Below are positions 34,430 through 45,079 of a stretch of 64,000 bases of DNA, one piece after another. The stretch lies in contig JAGVSM010001400.1 of the NCBI GenBank assembly GCA_022494885.1, forward strand, positions 62,001 to 126,000, given 5' to 3'. The DNA is from Micrasema longulum (taxonomy: Eukaryota; Arthropoda; Insecta; Trichoptera; Brachycentridae). A model generated the notes under the pieces. The model did not search any database and was not told the origin of the DNA. It worked only from the letters and a program-made list of their open reading frames with translations. Position 1 is the stretch's first letter. Each line of letters opens with the position of its first letter. The translations under genes were made by a program, and so were the position numbers.

Positions 34430-35745
34430 ATATTTTCTTATTTACCTCAATTGTATTTTTTATATGTTCTGATGCAACGCGGAAGTGAGGCAATCTATAA
34501 TGCTATTTCTGATATATAAACAGTGCAACATTTAAAATTTCAATTAATGTGATTCTGGTTGAAACTGATGAGCATTTGATAATTTTTGGTTTGCCAAAGA
34601 TATAAAAGAACGGAAGTCATATGTTGCCGTAGGCGTCATTAATTTTGAATCGTGATTTACGTCAAATAATCTGCTGCCAAAAGAAAAATGTGGATGATTT
34701 AAAAAAGAAAAATTCATTCCTCTTATGATTAGAATATATGTATTAATCCAATATTGATGTATTCCACAGAAGACTTGTTAACTTTAAGCTAGCTGCAAAA
34801 TTATGATTTAGGATATTTCTGCAACAAATTATTTAATTTATTTCACATTTTATATCGTTGTTAATTTTTTTTAAAATTTCATGCTTTCGCAAACAAACTT
34901 CATTTGGATAACCAACAGCTGCCATTTATCATATGCATTTATCATTAAAAATAATGATTATTACAGGTATTAACAAACAGCACCACAGTTAGTTAAAATA
35001 TATTTTCAAACATAAAATAAACAGTAACCTTAATACAAAAGAAAAAAAAATATTACGAATTATTATTTTGAAATCAAATGACACATCTTATTGTAATTAT
35101 TTGCAAATAAATGTATATTTAATGATGTTATTACGTTAAAATTATTGAAAGTTTGCCCCTTTTACATTAGATATCATATGAAATCTGTTACTGATGTATT
35201 TGTTTTTTGTATTAATTTTTTTTATGATAATATACCATTTTATAATTACTATTTGCATTTAAGTTTAATAAATTATTTTATATCTTCTGAGAAGGTTTAA
35301 ATAATTGTGCAATTTTCGCCTTTATTATTAAATAAACGTAAATGAAAAAGGCTTATTTTTATTTGAAACATGTTTTGAGAGAGTCCGTTTTGTCGAAGGT
35401 AGGTTTTGTTTCATGCTATCCCTGACTGATCTGGTCGGTGGATGAAAAAACTCTAGTGGGTCTTTGCCTCTGAATTTCAACATCACAATGCAAACATTCT
35501 ACATCGGCTCAACATGTGTTATGGCATCGTTGCTTTCTGAATGAGGAAAGGAAAGAAATGTAACTAACCAGCCTTGAATCCAGATACGGTTTAGAATGGT
35601 TTAAATTCCAGATTATTTACTCGTTTGTTAACTCGTGGATTAAAAAATGGGAAACTCTCACGGGTACACTATAATATGGTAACCGATATTTGTTTTGTTC
35701 TATTAGGTAATGTGTGTAATGGTTGGTAAATTATATTTGTACAAA
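34430..35745. other. AT-rich intergenic sequence
   Basis: No ORF with a domain. The short word aatgggaaactctcacggg near 35,647 recurs as aatgggagattctcagggg near 48,536, so a small dispersed repeat is present. Confidence 0.4.
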
Positions 35746-35754
35746 GGAGTATAT

Positions 35755-36105
35755 GTGAAAATTTATTGCAACAGAGAAAATGAAATTTGAGAAGAGAATA
35801 TGGATGTCTTATATGATCTGTCTTTGGCTGATTTATGTGGCTACTTTACACAATGTGTAAAATTTACCATTTTGCCTATGTTTAAACCACTTCAACCAGC
35901 CAATGATAAGCCATAAGCCCCCTGCAAATGCCTAGACATAAATATTCGCTTCTCAAATATATTTTATTTCCATATTGCAACAAATATAGATCTAAATAAG
36001 TGAATATGGAATTGTATTTTGATAATAAGTGTGAATAAATAAATAAATAAATAAATAAAATAACTCCCTAGTGAGGAAATCCAGCTTGTCTACAAATATT
36101 AAAAA
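35755..36105. repeat. Rep380 foldback with an inserted (AAAT)n-tailed piece
   Basis: A plus arm (35,770-35,885) meets an inverted arm (35,885-36,105) almost directly. Between ctaaataag and aactccctagtgag an insert at 36,001-36,060 ends in six (AAAT) units. It interrupts a block that is continuous in other copies (gatctgaataactcccta). The insert is probably a very short retrotransposed 3' end. Confidence 0.62.
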
Positions 36106-36109
36106 AGTA

Positions 36110-37140
36110 TTTATCTTTCTTATTGTAAGAATGAAGCTTTACGCGATAATATAACAACAATAAACGTATTTTTGTCGGCATTAAATCCTCATTTGATCAA
36201 TTATAATTTTTCAAAAGAAAAATAAATATTTTGAGAAATATTAAAATAAGGAAATAATTTATTTCAATGGAAAGAAAACTGGGGACGTTGTCTCCCAGCA
36301 TGATATATTATGGAGTTTTCATAAGACGCGAAGTTCCTTAAGTTTCTCTCATACATAATGCTCTTAGATGACTAAGTGAGGCCATCATGGTTGGATCAAA
36401 TCTCAACTGATAGATGTTCCTTACTTAACGTTAACAGTGAGCATCTTCATTCAACGAAAGATATTATGTGTTGTCTTCCGTCGACTGAAAGACCATCATT
36501 TGTTTACCCTCCTACACCTTAATTAATTCATGTCAATTAAAAAATATTATTTCTTTATTTTTAATCTCTTATACTTTAAATATGATTGAGGGGTTAAATG
36601 CAAAATTTCCACTGTGCATGATAACAGATTTTGGAAAGACCAACTTAACCAGCAGCAACAAGACTATTTTTTTTAGTTCAATGTGCAACTTGTCCGCAGT
36701 GCAGTAAGTAGATAAAAGACGTTTAATTTTTAGTTGAATGCGCACGCTTAACTTAAATAAATAGGCATTTGGCCAATGGTTTTGCTGATCTTCCCATAAA
36801 TAGTTATCATTCACAGTGGTGGTTTTGCCTTAAACCCCAATTAATCGTTCATTTCTTCAATTAAATTTATACACATATGCATTTTAACATATAAGAATTT
36901 TTTTCCAAGCTATTAAACACCAATCATTTTGAGAAATATATACTTTGAGATATACTCGTATTCTAGATATTTTATCAAAGTCTTAAAATGTTAATTTAAA
37001 ACTGAACATATATAAATATTAAGAGTACTTTTGTAACTCTACTATGATTTTACTTAAATTAATAGTATTATAGCACATTTGTGAGACGAAATAGTTATTT
37101 TAAAGAATAAAACATATAAATTGAAAAACATTAAAATAAA
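36110..37140. other. AT-rich intergenic sequence
   Basis: No domain-bearing ORF and no recognised repeat; the 81-codon minus ORF at 36,569 lacks any motif. Confidence 0.4.
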
Positions 37141-37144
37141 CAAA

Positions 37145-37385
37145 GCAAACCATCACGCATTCTCTCATTGGAAGAAGGCAGAGATAATTAAAGGCCACAT
37201 CACTGTCTTCATACAGACTCCACTTCATCTACATTAATAGATCTTTTCATGCACGTGCGACGATTATTTCAACTTTTGACATGTCTCTTTTTAAGTATTT
37301 TTGTGTTACCAGGTTCCTTGTTTCTTTTTCTGCGTCCATCAACATTCGCATGGTAAGTTCTTTTAATTTTTCTTTTGCTGTCGGA
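37145..37385 (-). pseudogene. LINE C-terminus (family L-A, copy 5)
   Basis: DNA-level match on the minus strand to the end of L-A: gtgatggtttgctttg follows the stop, and upstream are acttaaaaagagacatgtc, tgcgaatgttgatggacgca and acagcaaaagaa. Frames are destroyed and the middle is deleted. Confidence 0.55.
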
Positions 37386-37512
37386 AAAATAAACACATTG
37401 TTTACTACGGAATTTAAAAAGTTCGCTATTTTAAAAATGGGATGAAAAAACCAAGCCTAAATGTAAATAAAGATGGTGATTAGAAAATGGATGAAATGAA
37501 GAATTTGGGAAT

Positions 37513-37776
37513 AATATTTGTACCTAAGAGGCAGACGGATGCAAATCCAGAATTTGATGAAAGGACATTTCGATTTTCATATCCAGTTTGTGATCATGTC
37601 CATTGATGTTGAAGAAATAAATGTTTTATTATGAAAAATCTATGTATTAAGATACTGAAAATACAAACAAATACAACAAATGATTAGAAATCACTTAGAG
37701 AAAGTAGATTCTTTAGGCTCTTGTTGAACATTTGACGTTTGGATTTGCATCCGTCTGCCTCTGAGGTACAAATATT
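37513..37776. repeat. MITE-like hairpin with 37-bp near-perfect arms
   Basis: The arms at 37,513-37,549 and 37,740-37,776 are inverted copies with one mismatch (tacctaagagg vs tacctcagagg). They contain gcagacggatgcaaatcc. The 190-base loop is AT-rich with no ORF. No target-site duplication is obvious outside the arms. The arm identity suggests a recent element compared with most repeats here. Confidence 0.6.
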
Positions 37777-37779
37777 GTA

Positions 37780-38585
37780 CTCGAAATTGACTTAAAATGC
37801 AAACTTTGATGATGTTTTTTTTTTTAAATGAGGAATAAATAAAATAGAAATACTGCAGAACTTATATATAAAACTAACTTTTTCCACATATAGATTACTA
37901 CTCTACAATATCATTTTTAACTAATGACGAAAATTAAAATAAATCAGAAGTACTTCAAAATAAAGCTTTGATAATAGAAAAAAATGCAAAAAATAATTAA
38001 TTGGATACCAATAAAAAAATTATCATTTTAAACAATATAATACGCTTGTTTTAATATTTATTTTTATAAACAATCGAAGGCCCAATACTTTGTAATAACA
38101 TTGTTAGACTTTGAAGTATATTCCTAGAAGCAAGGATGGAATAAGGCTGCATTAAAATAAAAGGGTATACCAAAATTGCACTACGTACGAGTATTAAGGT
38201 TTAAAAATGTATGAATAGATACTTGAAAATATTAAGAATGAAAGAAGCTTAAATTAATTTACTGAAAAATATTAGTGTAAATATTAGTTTTTATACTATT
38301 TGTAATATAACATATTTTAAGGAATATTTAAAAAAAAATAAGTATACACATAATATTATAAAAACTCACTTAACGGGAAACAAACATTAAAAATGTAAAT
38401 ATTGTAGTGCTAATCCTTTTACCAAAACTGCTTATGATGGGAAACTTAAGTTTCTGTTTAATATTTGAACACAATAGTGCTACCATCAAAATGCAAGACA
38501 CTCTTGTATTAGATTACATGATAGCAGTTTACGCTTAGGAAAACAAAACGCCTTCAAGAAACAATGGATTGTACACATAATCCGG
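37780..38585. other. AT-rich intergenic sequence
   Basis: No coding potential or recognised repeat. The word atcaaaatgcaagac appears at about 38,487 and 38,873. Confidence 0.4.
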
Positions 38586-38589
38586 TGTG

Positions 38590-38826
38590 TAATAATATTG
38601 AAGCACTACAACTTGAAACCCCTGACGTGCTCGAGAAATAAAATACTACCTTTTTTGTCTGGCAAACTAAGGTCAGGGGTTCAAATTCACCGATGCTTCA
38701 AGTTTACTTGGAAATGTAATCGTTTCGTGAACCTACTATGAATGTATCTTATGTGTTTATTTCGATATTGCCAAAGTTTGAGAGTATCTACGATTTAAAG
38801 AAATAAAGTTTATTTATTTATTTGTG
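38590..38826 (+). mobile_element. SINE-like retroposon with B-box and TTTA tail
   Basis: A B-box-like ggggttcaaattcaccgatg near 38,675 is followed by about 130 bases and then aaataaagtttatttattta. The A-box is not clear. The polyadenylation-like end and promoter-like head suggest a tRNA-derived retroposon different from tSINE1-3. Confidence 0.35.
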
Positions 38827-39230
38827 GCTCTTAATGGTGATCAATACCCTGCATGAACAATGTCGAGTTTATCAAAATGCAAGACAGCTTTAGGAATAAT
38901 ATTGATAGTTGGATTTTTCCTAAGTCTACATATTGAATATTAATGTATTTGACAGTTTTTGCAATGTTCAAGGAATCATTGTTTCAGATCCCGATGAGGT
39001 GGAAACTTCCTGTGTTTAAGCAGGACTTTTTTGTCACATACGTGATTTCTTTTTATGATGATAAAACAATCAAAACAATAGATAAAAGTAATACAATTAA
39101 AAAAAACATAAATGTAAATTACGAAATAAAAATATTTAAAAAAAAAATAGATAATATCGAAAGAGACATAATATTATGTCAATTTATTTGTGTATTAGTG
39201 TAGGATACTCATGCACCTAATACAATAATG

Positions 39231-39577
39231 TAACAATAATATTTTGAGTTTTTCCAAATTTTTGTAGACAAGGACTGGATTCAACTCCCGGGGGAGCTGT
39301 TTATATTTACATATTACAACAGAGATAAAGAACATTTAAGAGAAGGTTATATAGAAGTCTAGGCATCTACAGGGCTTATGACCTGTCAATGGCTGGTTTA
39401 AGTGGCCAGTTCGTGGCATAGATTTTCAAATATAGGCAGAATGGTGAATGTTACACAGTGTGTAAAGTGGCCACTTAAACCAGCCATTGACAGGTTATTG
39501 GCCCTGTAGATGCCTAGACTTCTATATTACCTTCTCTTAAATGTTCTTTATCTGTGTTGTAATATGTTAACAATAAT
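39231..39577. mobile_element. Rep380 compact foldback, possible 10-bp duplication
   Basis: Two left halves of the unit face each other: plus 39,233-39,406 and minus 39,425-39,567. There is almost no loop, so the transcript would fold into a hairpin with arms of about 140-170 bases. The 10 bases taacaataat occur at 39,231-39,240 and 39,568-39,577. They overlap the normal left edge of the unit, so the duplication is not certain. The right half of the unit is absent. Confidence 0.62.
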
Positions 39578-39779
39578 TTAAATTATGTTAAATATATCAA
39601 ATGTACAAGATAAGAAATAAAAACTATATTATAATAAAATTAATTGAACATCTGCTTCACTCAATATTTCTATGATTTTTTATTCAAATTTATAAACATT
39701 GTCATAAAAATTATCAGTTTCGATAAATCTTTTATTATTTGTACTGATTAAATCGGTCTGTAATGAACAACACGTGTAT

Positions 39780-40110
39780 CGATTTCTTTAGTTTTTTGGT
39801 AGTCAAAAAAACGTGGGATTCCCATCAAAGATGGAAGTCAATTATTATTCCCAGATATTTAATTTCATATATTCTTTTTAAGGGAGAGCAGGTGCTTTAC
39901 ACTGCATCCTGTCCAGAAATTAGGTTGAGACCACATGCATAAAGAGTACGTTCAGAATGTATCCGGTTGAGTGGCTCCACTGAGGATAAATTAAGTAAAA
40001 GGAAATTGAGGCCTAACTACATTGAGACCATTTTCATTCCTGCTGTGGTCTTTCAAAAACATCATTTCATGAATATCCATATAAAACAATGATAGTTTTG
40101 TCGGCAAACA
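39780..40110 (-). pseudogene. Jockey-like LINE RT fragment with FADD box
   Basis: Minus-strand frames read FADKTIIVLYMDIHEMMF (catalytic FADD changed to FADK) and, about 150 bases downstream, IYEIKYLGIIIDFHL, stop, WESHV, the KYLG(I/V).iD..l.W..H. block. Between them only fragments read. Dead by the changed catalytic residue, stops and frameshifts. Confidence 0.62.
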
Positions 40111-40179
40111 AAATAATTAAACTACTGCAAGACATTGAAAGGTCTCATAAAAATTGTTTTTTCTATGACGGTAAGATCA

Positions 40180-40330
40180 TTAGTATGATGCTTCAGGTGC
40201 CATTCCAGGGACATTAAAATATTGTATTGTTAACTTTTTAAATAATGCGTGTTAACTATGTCGTGAATTGAAACTGAGACTTCCTGCATGGTAAGAAAAC
40301 GCGTCGATCGTTAGACTACAAGGCGGACAA
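40180..40330 (-). mobile_element. tSINE1 fragment with head
   Basis: On the minus strand: tccgccttgtagtctaacga, accatgcaggaagtctcag, then the body aatattttaatgtccctgg, aatggcacctgaag. The distal body and ATG tail are lost. Confidence 0.55.
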
Positions 40331-40344
40331 AAATATGATGATTT

Positions 40345-40535
40345 TGTTTGATTTGCACGGCAACAGGCCAGGATGGCCAAGTCAAGAGACGAAATACAGT
40401 ACAGAGCCCCCTAGCTTTAGAAATATAACATTTAATTTTGGTGTTCAACGGGGCTCGAACCCGGAACCTTCTATGTGTCAGTCAAGAGTCATATTTATTT
40501 CACCATGAAGGCCGTAAATTGGTTAAGTTGCCTTG
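40345..40535 (-). mobile_element. tRNA-derived SINE-like element (another head type)
   Basis: The minus strand has ggccttcatggtgaaataaa followed by the B-box gttccgggttcgagccccgt, a near-consensus type. The body ttgaacaccaaaattaaat, agggggctctgtactg follows. The A-box is degraded. Confidence 0.5.
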
Positions 40536-40539
40536 TAAT

Positions 40540-40975
40540 TATTACCAAGTGTTACCGATTCTTCGATATAATTAGGTGTTAAAGCGCTGGCAATTCCTTT
40601 TAATCTCTCTCATTTCCAAATAACTCTATGATGGCCAAAGTTCTCGGCAAAAACTGTAACGATCATTCTTTCCCGTTTCCTTTAGATTTATTCCGCAAAT
40701 AGATCCATAAGAAACGAGATTAGTGGATGCTTAAGGAGCCGTAGCCTAAAACAAATGAACCACCTTAGTGGAAAACAACTTGGCTACCCATTAATCAGCC
40801 CCTATCGGAGTTCACGATCTGAGATGACCAGAGTAGCCGGAGATCGTAAATCGCCAGGAAGTAGCAAAGAGATAGCGAGAGAAGTTATATTAAGTACCAA
40901 TAAACTTGATATTATATTGTTATCAAATATCCTTATTGAATCCTAGCGCTTACAGTAACAGAATCAAAGTTAAAA
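40540..40975. other. GC-richer unassigned segment
   Basis: Markedly less AT-rich between 40,720 and 40,890. It ends with an aataaa signal near 40,901. It could be a solo LTR or an unknown repeat. The 63-codon ORF at 40,755 (RSSRSEMTRVAGDRKSPGSS) has no recognised domain. Confidence 0.25.
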
Positions 40976-41048
40976 AAAACGTTCAAATAATATTTCAAGT
41001 TAATCCTTTTTTGCAGATAACAAGATTTAGCCCCCTAATAAAAATATA

Positions 41049-41335
41049 ATTTATTTTATTTGACACTTTATATACATATACAATATATATATATATACAT
41101 ATAAGGGCGGGCATAAGGCAATTTCTTCCTACCTACCCAAACCGATCAGTTTGAAAAAATTATAAATACATGGACATATTGATGCTTACAATTTTATGCA
41201 AAAATTAAAAACGAAGATTAACAAAATAAAAATATTTATAAAAAAAATTAACACTATACTATGAAGAGAGGAGAAGGGATAGGAAGGAAAGACGAGGAAT
41301 AAAGGAACAATTTAAATATTTAGATGGTGACATTT
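41049..41335 (+). repeat. Dispersed repeat, copy 1 (paralogue at 59.76-60.07 kb)
   Basis: Runs from a ttattttatttgacac stretch and (TA/CA)n words through aagggcgggcataaggcaat, ttcttcctacctaccc, actatgaagagaggagaa to aatatttagatggtgacatt. The second copy is in the same orientation and about 85-90% identical by eye. It may be a LINE 3' UTR read in reverse (TTTATTT at the left = A-rich tail on the minus strand). Confidence 0.65.
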
Positions 41336-41339
41336 TAAT

Positions 41340-41600
41340 CTTGACTTAAATGTAAATAAAGAAGGGGCGTCTCTAACATTAGTGGGTAGATTATTCAACA
41401 ATCAAGCGGCTTCTACTGTGAAAGAGGAGGCAAGAAAATTAGAGCGATGACAGGGTATTAAAAGGGTTATCTCGTTACTAAAACGAAGAGATAGTTCGTG
41501 TTGTGAAAGAGGTTGTATGAGCTCTCTCAGATACAACTGCGATGAAATAATGACTCTATTAAACTTGTGCTTTGGAATACAAGATTTCAGGGTTCGATTT
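41340..41600. repeat. Segment related to window start (0.15-0.85 kb)
   Basis: The words aaagggttatctcgttacta, gagctctctcagatacaa and gtgctttggaatacaag have counterparts at about 194 (aagagttatctcattacta), 699 (cagctctttcagataaac) and 820 (cgctttggaataataaa). This suggests one old repeat family extends across both places, probably the upstream part of the 41.05-kb repeat. Confidence 0.35.
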
Positions 41601-42104
41601 TTAAATGGACATTAAATATTTATGTTTTGATACGTGAATGAAATACAGAGAATATTTTTTATTCTGTGTGTTAGTGGAATTATTTTTTCAACTTTTTTTT
41701 AATAAACGGTTGTCATAAACTGTTTATTAAAATTATACTACTTTAAATATGTTTGTTCAATACATTTTTTACAATTTTTTGAAATGAGTTCAAAATTTGC
41801 CTCACATATTATTTATAAGGATGACAAGAATTATTTACAAAACAGACAAACCAATCAGAAGCCATTTGTTGAAGTTAAAAAATGAACTTGATTGTGTAAT
41901 GCTAATTACCAACTCACACAATTTTTTTTTAACTCGGGCAGGGATTCGAGTAATTAAAAAACAAATTATCCGCATTTCAATTTCAAAGAATACGAGTGCG
42001 AAAAAATCTTCCAATTCGTGTATATTTTAATGAACACCCGGCCTGAACAGGTTAATTTTGGTTTTCAATAATGTGTTTTTCATACATGTGTCTGTTTTTT
42101 TGTC

Positions 42105-42445
42105 CGGATGGATTAAAAACACAGTCCTGTGTGTGAAATAGAACCAGAATTTTGGACAAGTGTTCGGACAACTCGACGGCTATTCACCGGTAGAAATCCT
42201 GAATAATGAAATTGAGTGGAGATCCGCCTCGCTTTGAGGTCCCAGGTTCAACTCCTAGAAAAGTCGATATGATATACTGTTCATAAAGGTGGTTCTATAC
42301 TGCAATATTTCATGTTCTTAGACCGGCACCTGGAGCGTGAAGTTGATGACCGTATCTTCATGTAAAAGATGATTAATATACGTATAATTTTATTTACCAA
42401 TGCAGTACCCTATGCACCATCAGATGTAGACAGAAGTATGATATT
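42105..42445 (+). mobile_element. tSINE1 copy with upstream companion repeat
   Basis: 42,105-42,160 is the companion block also seen at 2.74 kb. It is followed by a head remnant (gatccgcctcgctttgaggt, B-box cccaggttcaactcctag). The body then reads atatttcatgttcttagacc, ggcacctggagcgtg, tatcttcatgtaaaag, aatgcagtaccctatgcacc. The ATG tail has decayed. Confidence 0.6.
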
Positions 42446-42794
42446 TTACAATATTTGCATGAATAATTATTTTTTTCAATAAATTGGCTAAAAAAGTTTA
42501 TTTTTTATAGTTAGTAAAACGAATTAAATTTTACAATGATAAAATATCGATTTGATTGTTAAAAAGCGATAAGTTTTATACAATACTGAAAAAGTAATTA
42601 ATTTCAGTATTTTGCGATTGACGTCAAAGGCTATTCATTTTAATGAAAGTGCGGTTCTTGTATTAATATACGCAAATGCCTTTAATTATACAAGTATATA
42701 GTTCAGCTCTAAATAATGTTATAATTTGATTGGTATTCACTTCGTAGCACTTAAATTATAAAATTGCTTTTAGGATAAATGACTTTTATTCTGT

Positions 42795-43230
42795 TGAACA
42801 ACATTTTGAGCTTGTTTAATTTTTTGTAGACAAGAACTGGATTTCGCCCCCTAGGAAGTTATTAAGATAAACGTATTAGGTACAGCAGTGATAGAGATAA
42901 TTTCAAAGACTGAAAATTGTTTTCATAAAAACAAATTGTAATTTTACCGTTCTTACAATTGACTTAAATATTTCAATTTTGAGGACTATTTTCAAATTTC
43001 AAACATTCTAGTTTGTAAGTCACTCACAATTTTGGGAATCCAGATGGAGTTGAGTGGTGTTCAAACCTGAGTTATTTGATCCGCGAGTCCGTGACACTAA
43101 CCACGGGGCCACAACCCGATTCTGAATAATATGGAAGTCTAACGATTTACTGGGCTTGTATCCTGTCAATTGCTGATTAAAGTGGCCATTTTATGCACTA
43201 TTTTACATCCGCCTTTCTGCCATCTTTCTG
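42795..43230 (+). repeat. Rep380 copy split by a SINE
   Basis: The left part (42,795-42,922: acaacattttgagcttgtt, gacaagaactggattt) and the right part (43,126-43,230: atatggaagtct, ttgctgattaaagtggcc) are collinear pieces of one plus-strand unit, separated by the tSINE2 insertion. The SINE is therefore younger than this Rep380 copy. Confidence 0.62.
42925..43124 (-). mobile_element. tRNA-derived SINE (family tSINE2, copy 2), nested
   Basis: The minus strand reads gggttgtggccccgtggtta, gtgtcacggactcgcgga, then the B-box caggtttgaacaccactc and body. It matches the copy at 29.5-29.7 kb in head and body. It sits inside a Rep380 unit. Confidence 0.65.
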
Positions 43231-43290
43231 ATTCTTTAAGGTAAGGGTCAGTGCTTTTCAAGCTCTTGACGTCACTGTGACCTATGAAAA

Positions 43291-43470
43291 TCTCGCCCCC
43301 AAGCCCAGGTCTATAAAGAACCTGGCTGCTGTGTGGCAGGCAAGAGTTTACATTTTACTAAATCTCCCCCTCCGTGCCCAGGTCCATAAAGAACTTGGCC
43401 ACTGTCTGGAAGGCGAGAGTTTACATTTTGCTTTATAACTCCCTCCAAGCCCAGATGCGTAAAGCATCGG
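43291..43470 (+). repeat. GC-rich tandem repeat, period about 73 bp
   Basis: About 2.3 units. The words tctcgcccccaagcccagg (43,291), tctccccctccgtgcccagg (43,363) and ctccctccaagcccag (43,439) mark the starts; tataaagaa and gagtttacatttt repeat inside. It is one of the most GC-rich stretches in the window. The short block before it (gtcagtgcttttcaagctc, 43,249) recurs inverted at 55,800-55,850. Confidence 0.65.
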
Positions 43471-43649
43471 GCTATTAGTTTAAGGGCGACAACTTAAACA
43501 TCCTCAGGTTTAACCAGAGGTTCCCTAAGGATGAAGCTTGACTACAATTTTTTACAAGTTTTAGTTTTTCGTCTACAATTACATTAGTGGCTAATTTATG
43601 GATATTTTTTTATGATTCTAGTTGAAAGAGTTCAATTATATTTAATTGC

Positions 43650-44000
43650 TTAGTTTATTCAAAAAGTTTTCTAGTTGCAGTTAGATAGGAAAAGTCATAC
43701 ACTAACTTTAATATTTTATTTTGTTGTCTTTGTAGTCTGTTTATGTCATTTCGATATCCTGTTCCCCATAGTAGTTGCGTATAACATATTTTATTTTTTA
43801 TATAGGCTTCATACATTAGATTTTTTTCCGTTTTTGGAACAAAGTTTTTGATTTAAAAAAAAAGTCTCGATAATTTCACCACTTTGCTAATTAAATTGTT
43901 GATATGAATGGTCCATGTCAATTGTCTGTCTATTGTAAGTCCTAAGTATTTGACATGTACGATTTCAGGTACGTTGACCAGGTACTTTTTGTCAGAGAAT
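43650..44000 (-). pseudogene. Jockey-like LINE RT thumb region
   Basis: Well-preserved minus-strand readings: KYLVNVPEIVHVKYLGLTID, RQLTWTIHINNLISKVVKLS, then after a short broken stretch MYEAYIKNKICYTQLLWGTG, YRNDINRLQRQQNKILKLVY. These are the KYLGL.lD..L.W..HI..l..K block and the Y.a.i.s.l.Yg...WG....i..lQ..Qnk.ik.i block. Truncated at both ends; one stop seen. Confidence 0.72.
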
Positions 44001-44004
44001 TATC

Positions 44005-44205
44005 CATGTTATTTCAATTCTTCCAAGTGTTGATTTTTCTGAAGTTAAAACACTAAAACCTTAATTAATGTAGGACATGGTTTTTTTTCTAAAATGTTTC
44101 CTATTTTTGTTGTAATATGTTAATCTCAATATTTCCCCAGGAGATGAAATCCAAACTCTGTTTATAAACTTTTGTCTAAACTCAAAATATTGTTTATTAC
44201 CATAA
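44005..44205 (-). repeat. Rep380 fragment
   Basis: A mixed piece: ttcaattcttccaagtgtt, gattttt.tgaagttaaaac on the plus strand, then minus-sense tttgttgtaatatgttaatc, gagatgaaatccaa, ctaaactcaaaatattgtt to the unit's left edge. A small foldback with its middle lost. Confidence 0.5.
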
Positions 44206-44404
44206 CTTTAATGGTGAAAACCGGAGAGTTGTTGTTGCAATCTATACTCGTTCATATATATATATATTATATTGCTTAAATGCTCCGAAGCAAAACGTAT
44301 TTCAACACAGAGATTCTCTGTACTAATATACAATGTATTTTTCATTTACAGACGAACGTTCGATCAATCACAGAACAACGCTATTCTGTGCTATTATACA
44401 TTTT

Positions 44405-44690
44405 GGTATTCCAATATCATAATCACCATCATCATTCCGTATTCGCATCTAATGGTGCATAGGAAACTGCATTTTGACACTTATCTCAGAGGATCTTGAT
44501 CATTCTTGTTACATGAAGGCAAGGTGAAAAGTCTCACGCTTCAGTGTCAGTCCAGGGGACTATGAAATATTTTACTGTAAAAACATAATTTTTAAATAAT
44601 TATTCCATGTCAATTACGTCGGATATTGAACCCGAGATCTCTTGCGTGGTAGGCAAACGCAATAACCACTACATCACAAGGCCGACCAAT
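44405..44690 (-). mobile_element. tSINE1, near full length
   Basis: On the minus strand: head gtcggccttgtgatgtagtgg, ttattgcgtttgcctacc, B-box tctcgggttcaatatccgac, body aatatttcatagtcccctgg, actgacactgaagcg, ttcatgtaacaagaatg, 3' block atgcaccattagatgcg, and the ATG tail gatgatggtgat. It overlaps the two short plus ORFs at 44,272-44,499, which are therefore not genes. Confidence 0.72.
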
Positions 44691-44869
44691 TCAGTTCATT
44701 TTATTTTTTATTGCTTGAAAATGGGAATATGATGATAAGGCATACTGAAGGTTCTTATATTCAATTTTAGGTACTTAAATAATAATTGAACATTCATATT
44801 CAGCGTGTATATTAATGACATAATATAATAATGGGTAAAACCAATAATGAGTGTGAGGTCGGGTGGTTA

Positions 44870-45075
44870 CAGTATCCGGGATTAAATGAAGTACATCGGG
44901 CTTAAGAAAGAGACTGCCGCGCCCGGCTCAATCGGCTAACGTCTGCTTTGTAGAGCGTCGTCTTTGTCATTCAACCATGTTACAAATACTAGACTCGTAC
45001 GACAGAGACAAAGCTGTACTAATTTGGCAGTCTCTATCTTAATCTCGATGTACTTTAATAACTACCGGGTACTGT
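44870..45075. mobile_element. MITE with 49-bp terminal inverted repeats (Tc1/mariner-type)
   Basis: The ends are inverted repeats of 49 bases: the left begins cagtatccgg and the right, read inward, cagtacccgg. Both end agagactgcc. 40 of 49 positions match by my count. The element is 206 bp, has no ORF, and is flanked by TA on both sides (tta|cagt ... actg|tat), as for Tc1/mariner insertions. A less AT-rich interior (cggctcaatcggctaacg) looks slightly tRNA-like, which I do not press. Confidence 0.7.
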
Positions 45076-45079
45076 ATTA

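Noticed and set aside
44272..44499. Two plus-strand ORFs with a His run
   Set aside because: The His run is the reversed ATG tail of tSINE1.
44870..45075. A tRNA gene inside the MITE (gctcaatcggctaacg)
   Set aside because: No B-box with correct spacing and no acceptor stem.
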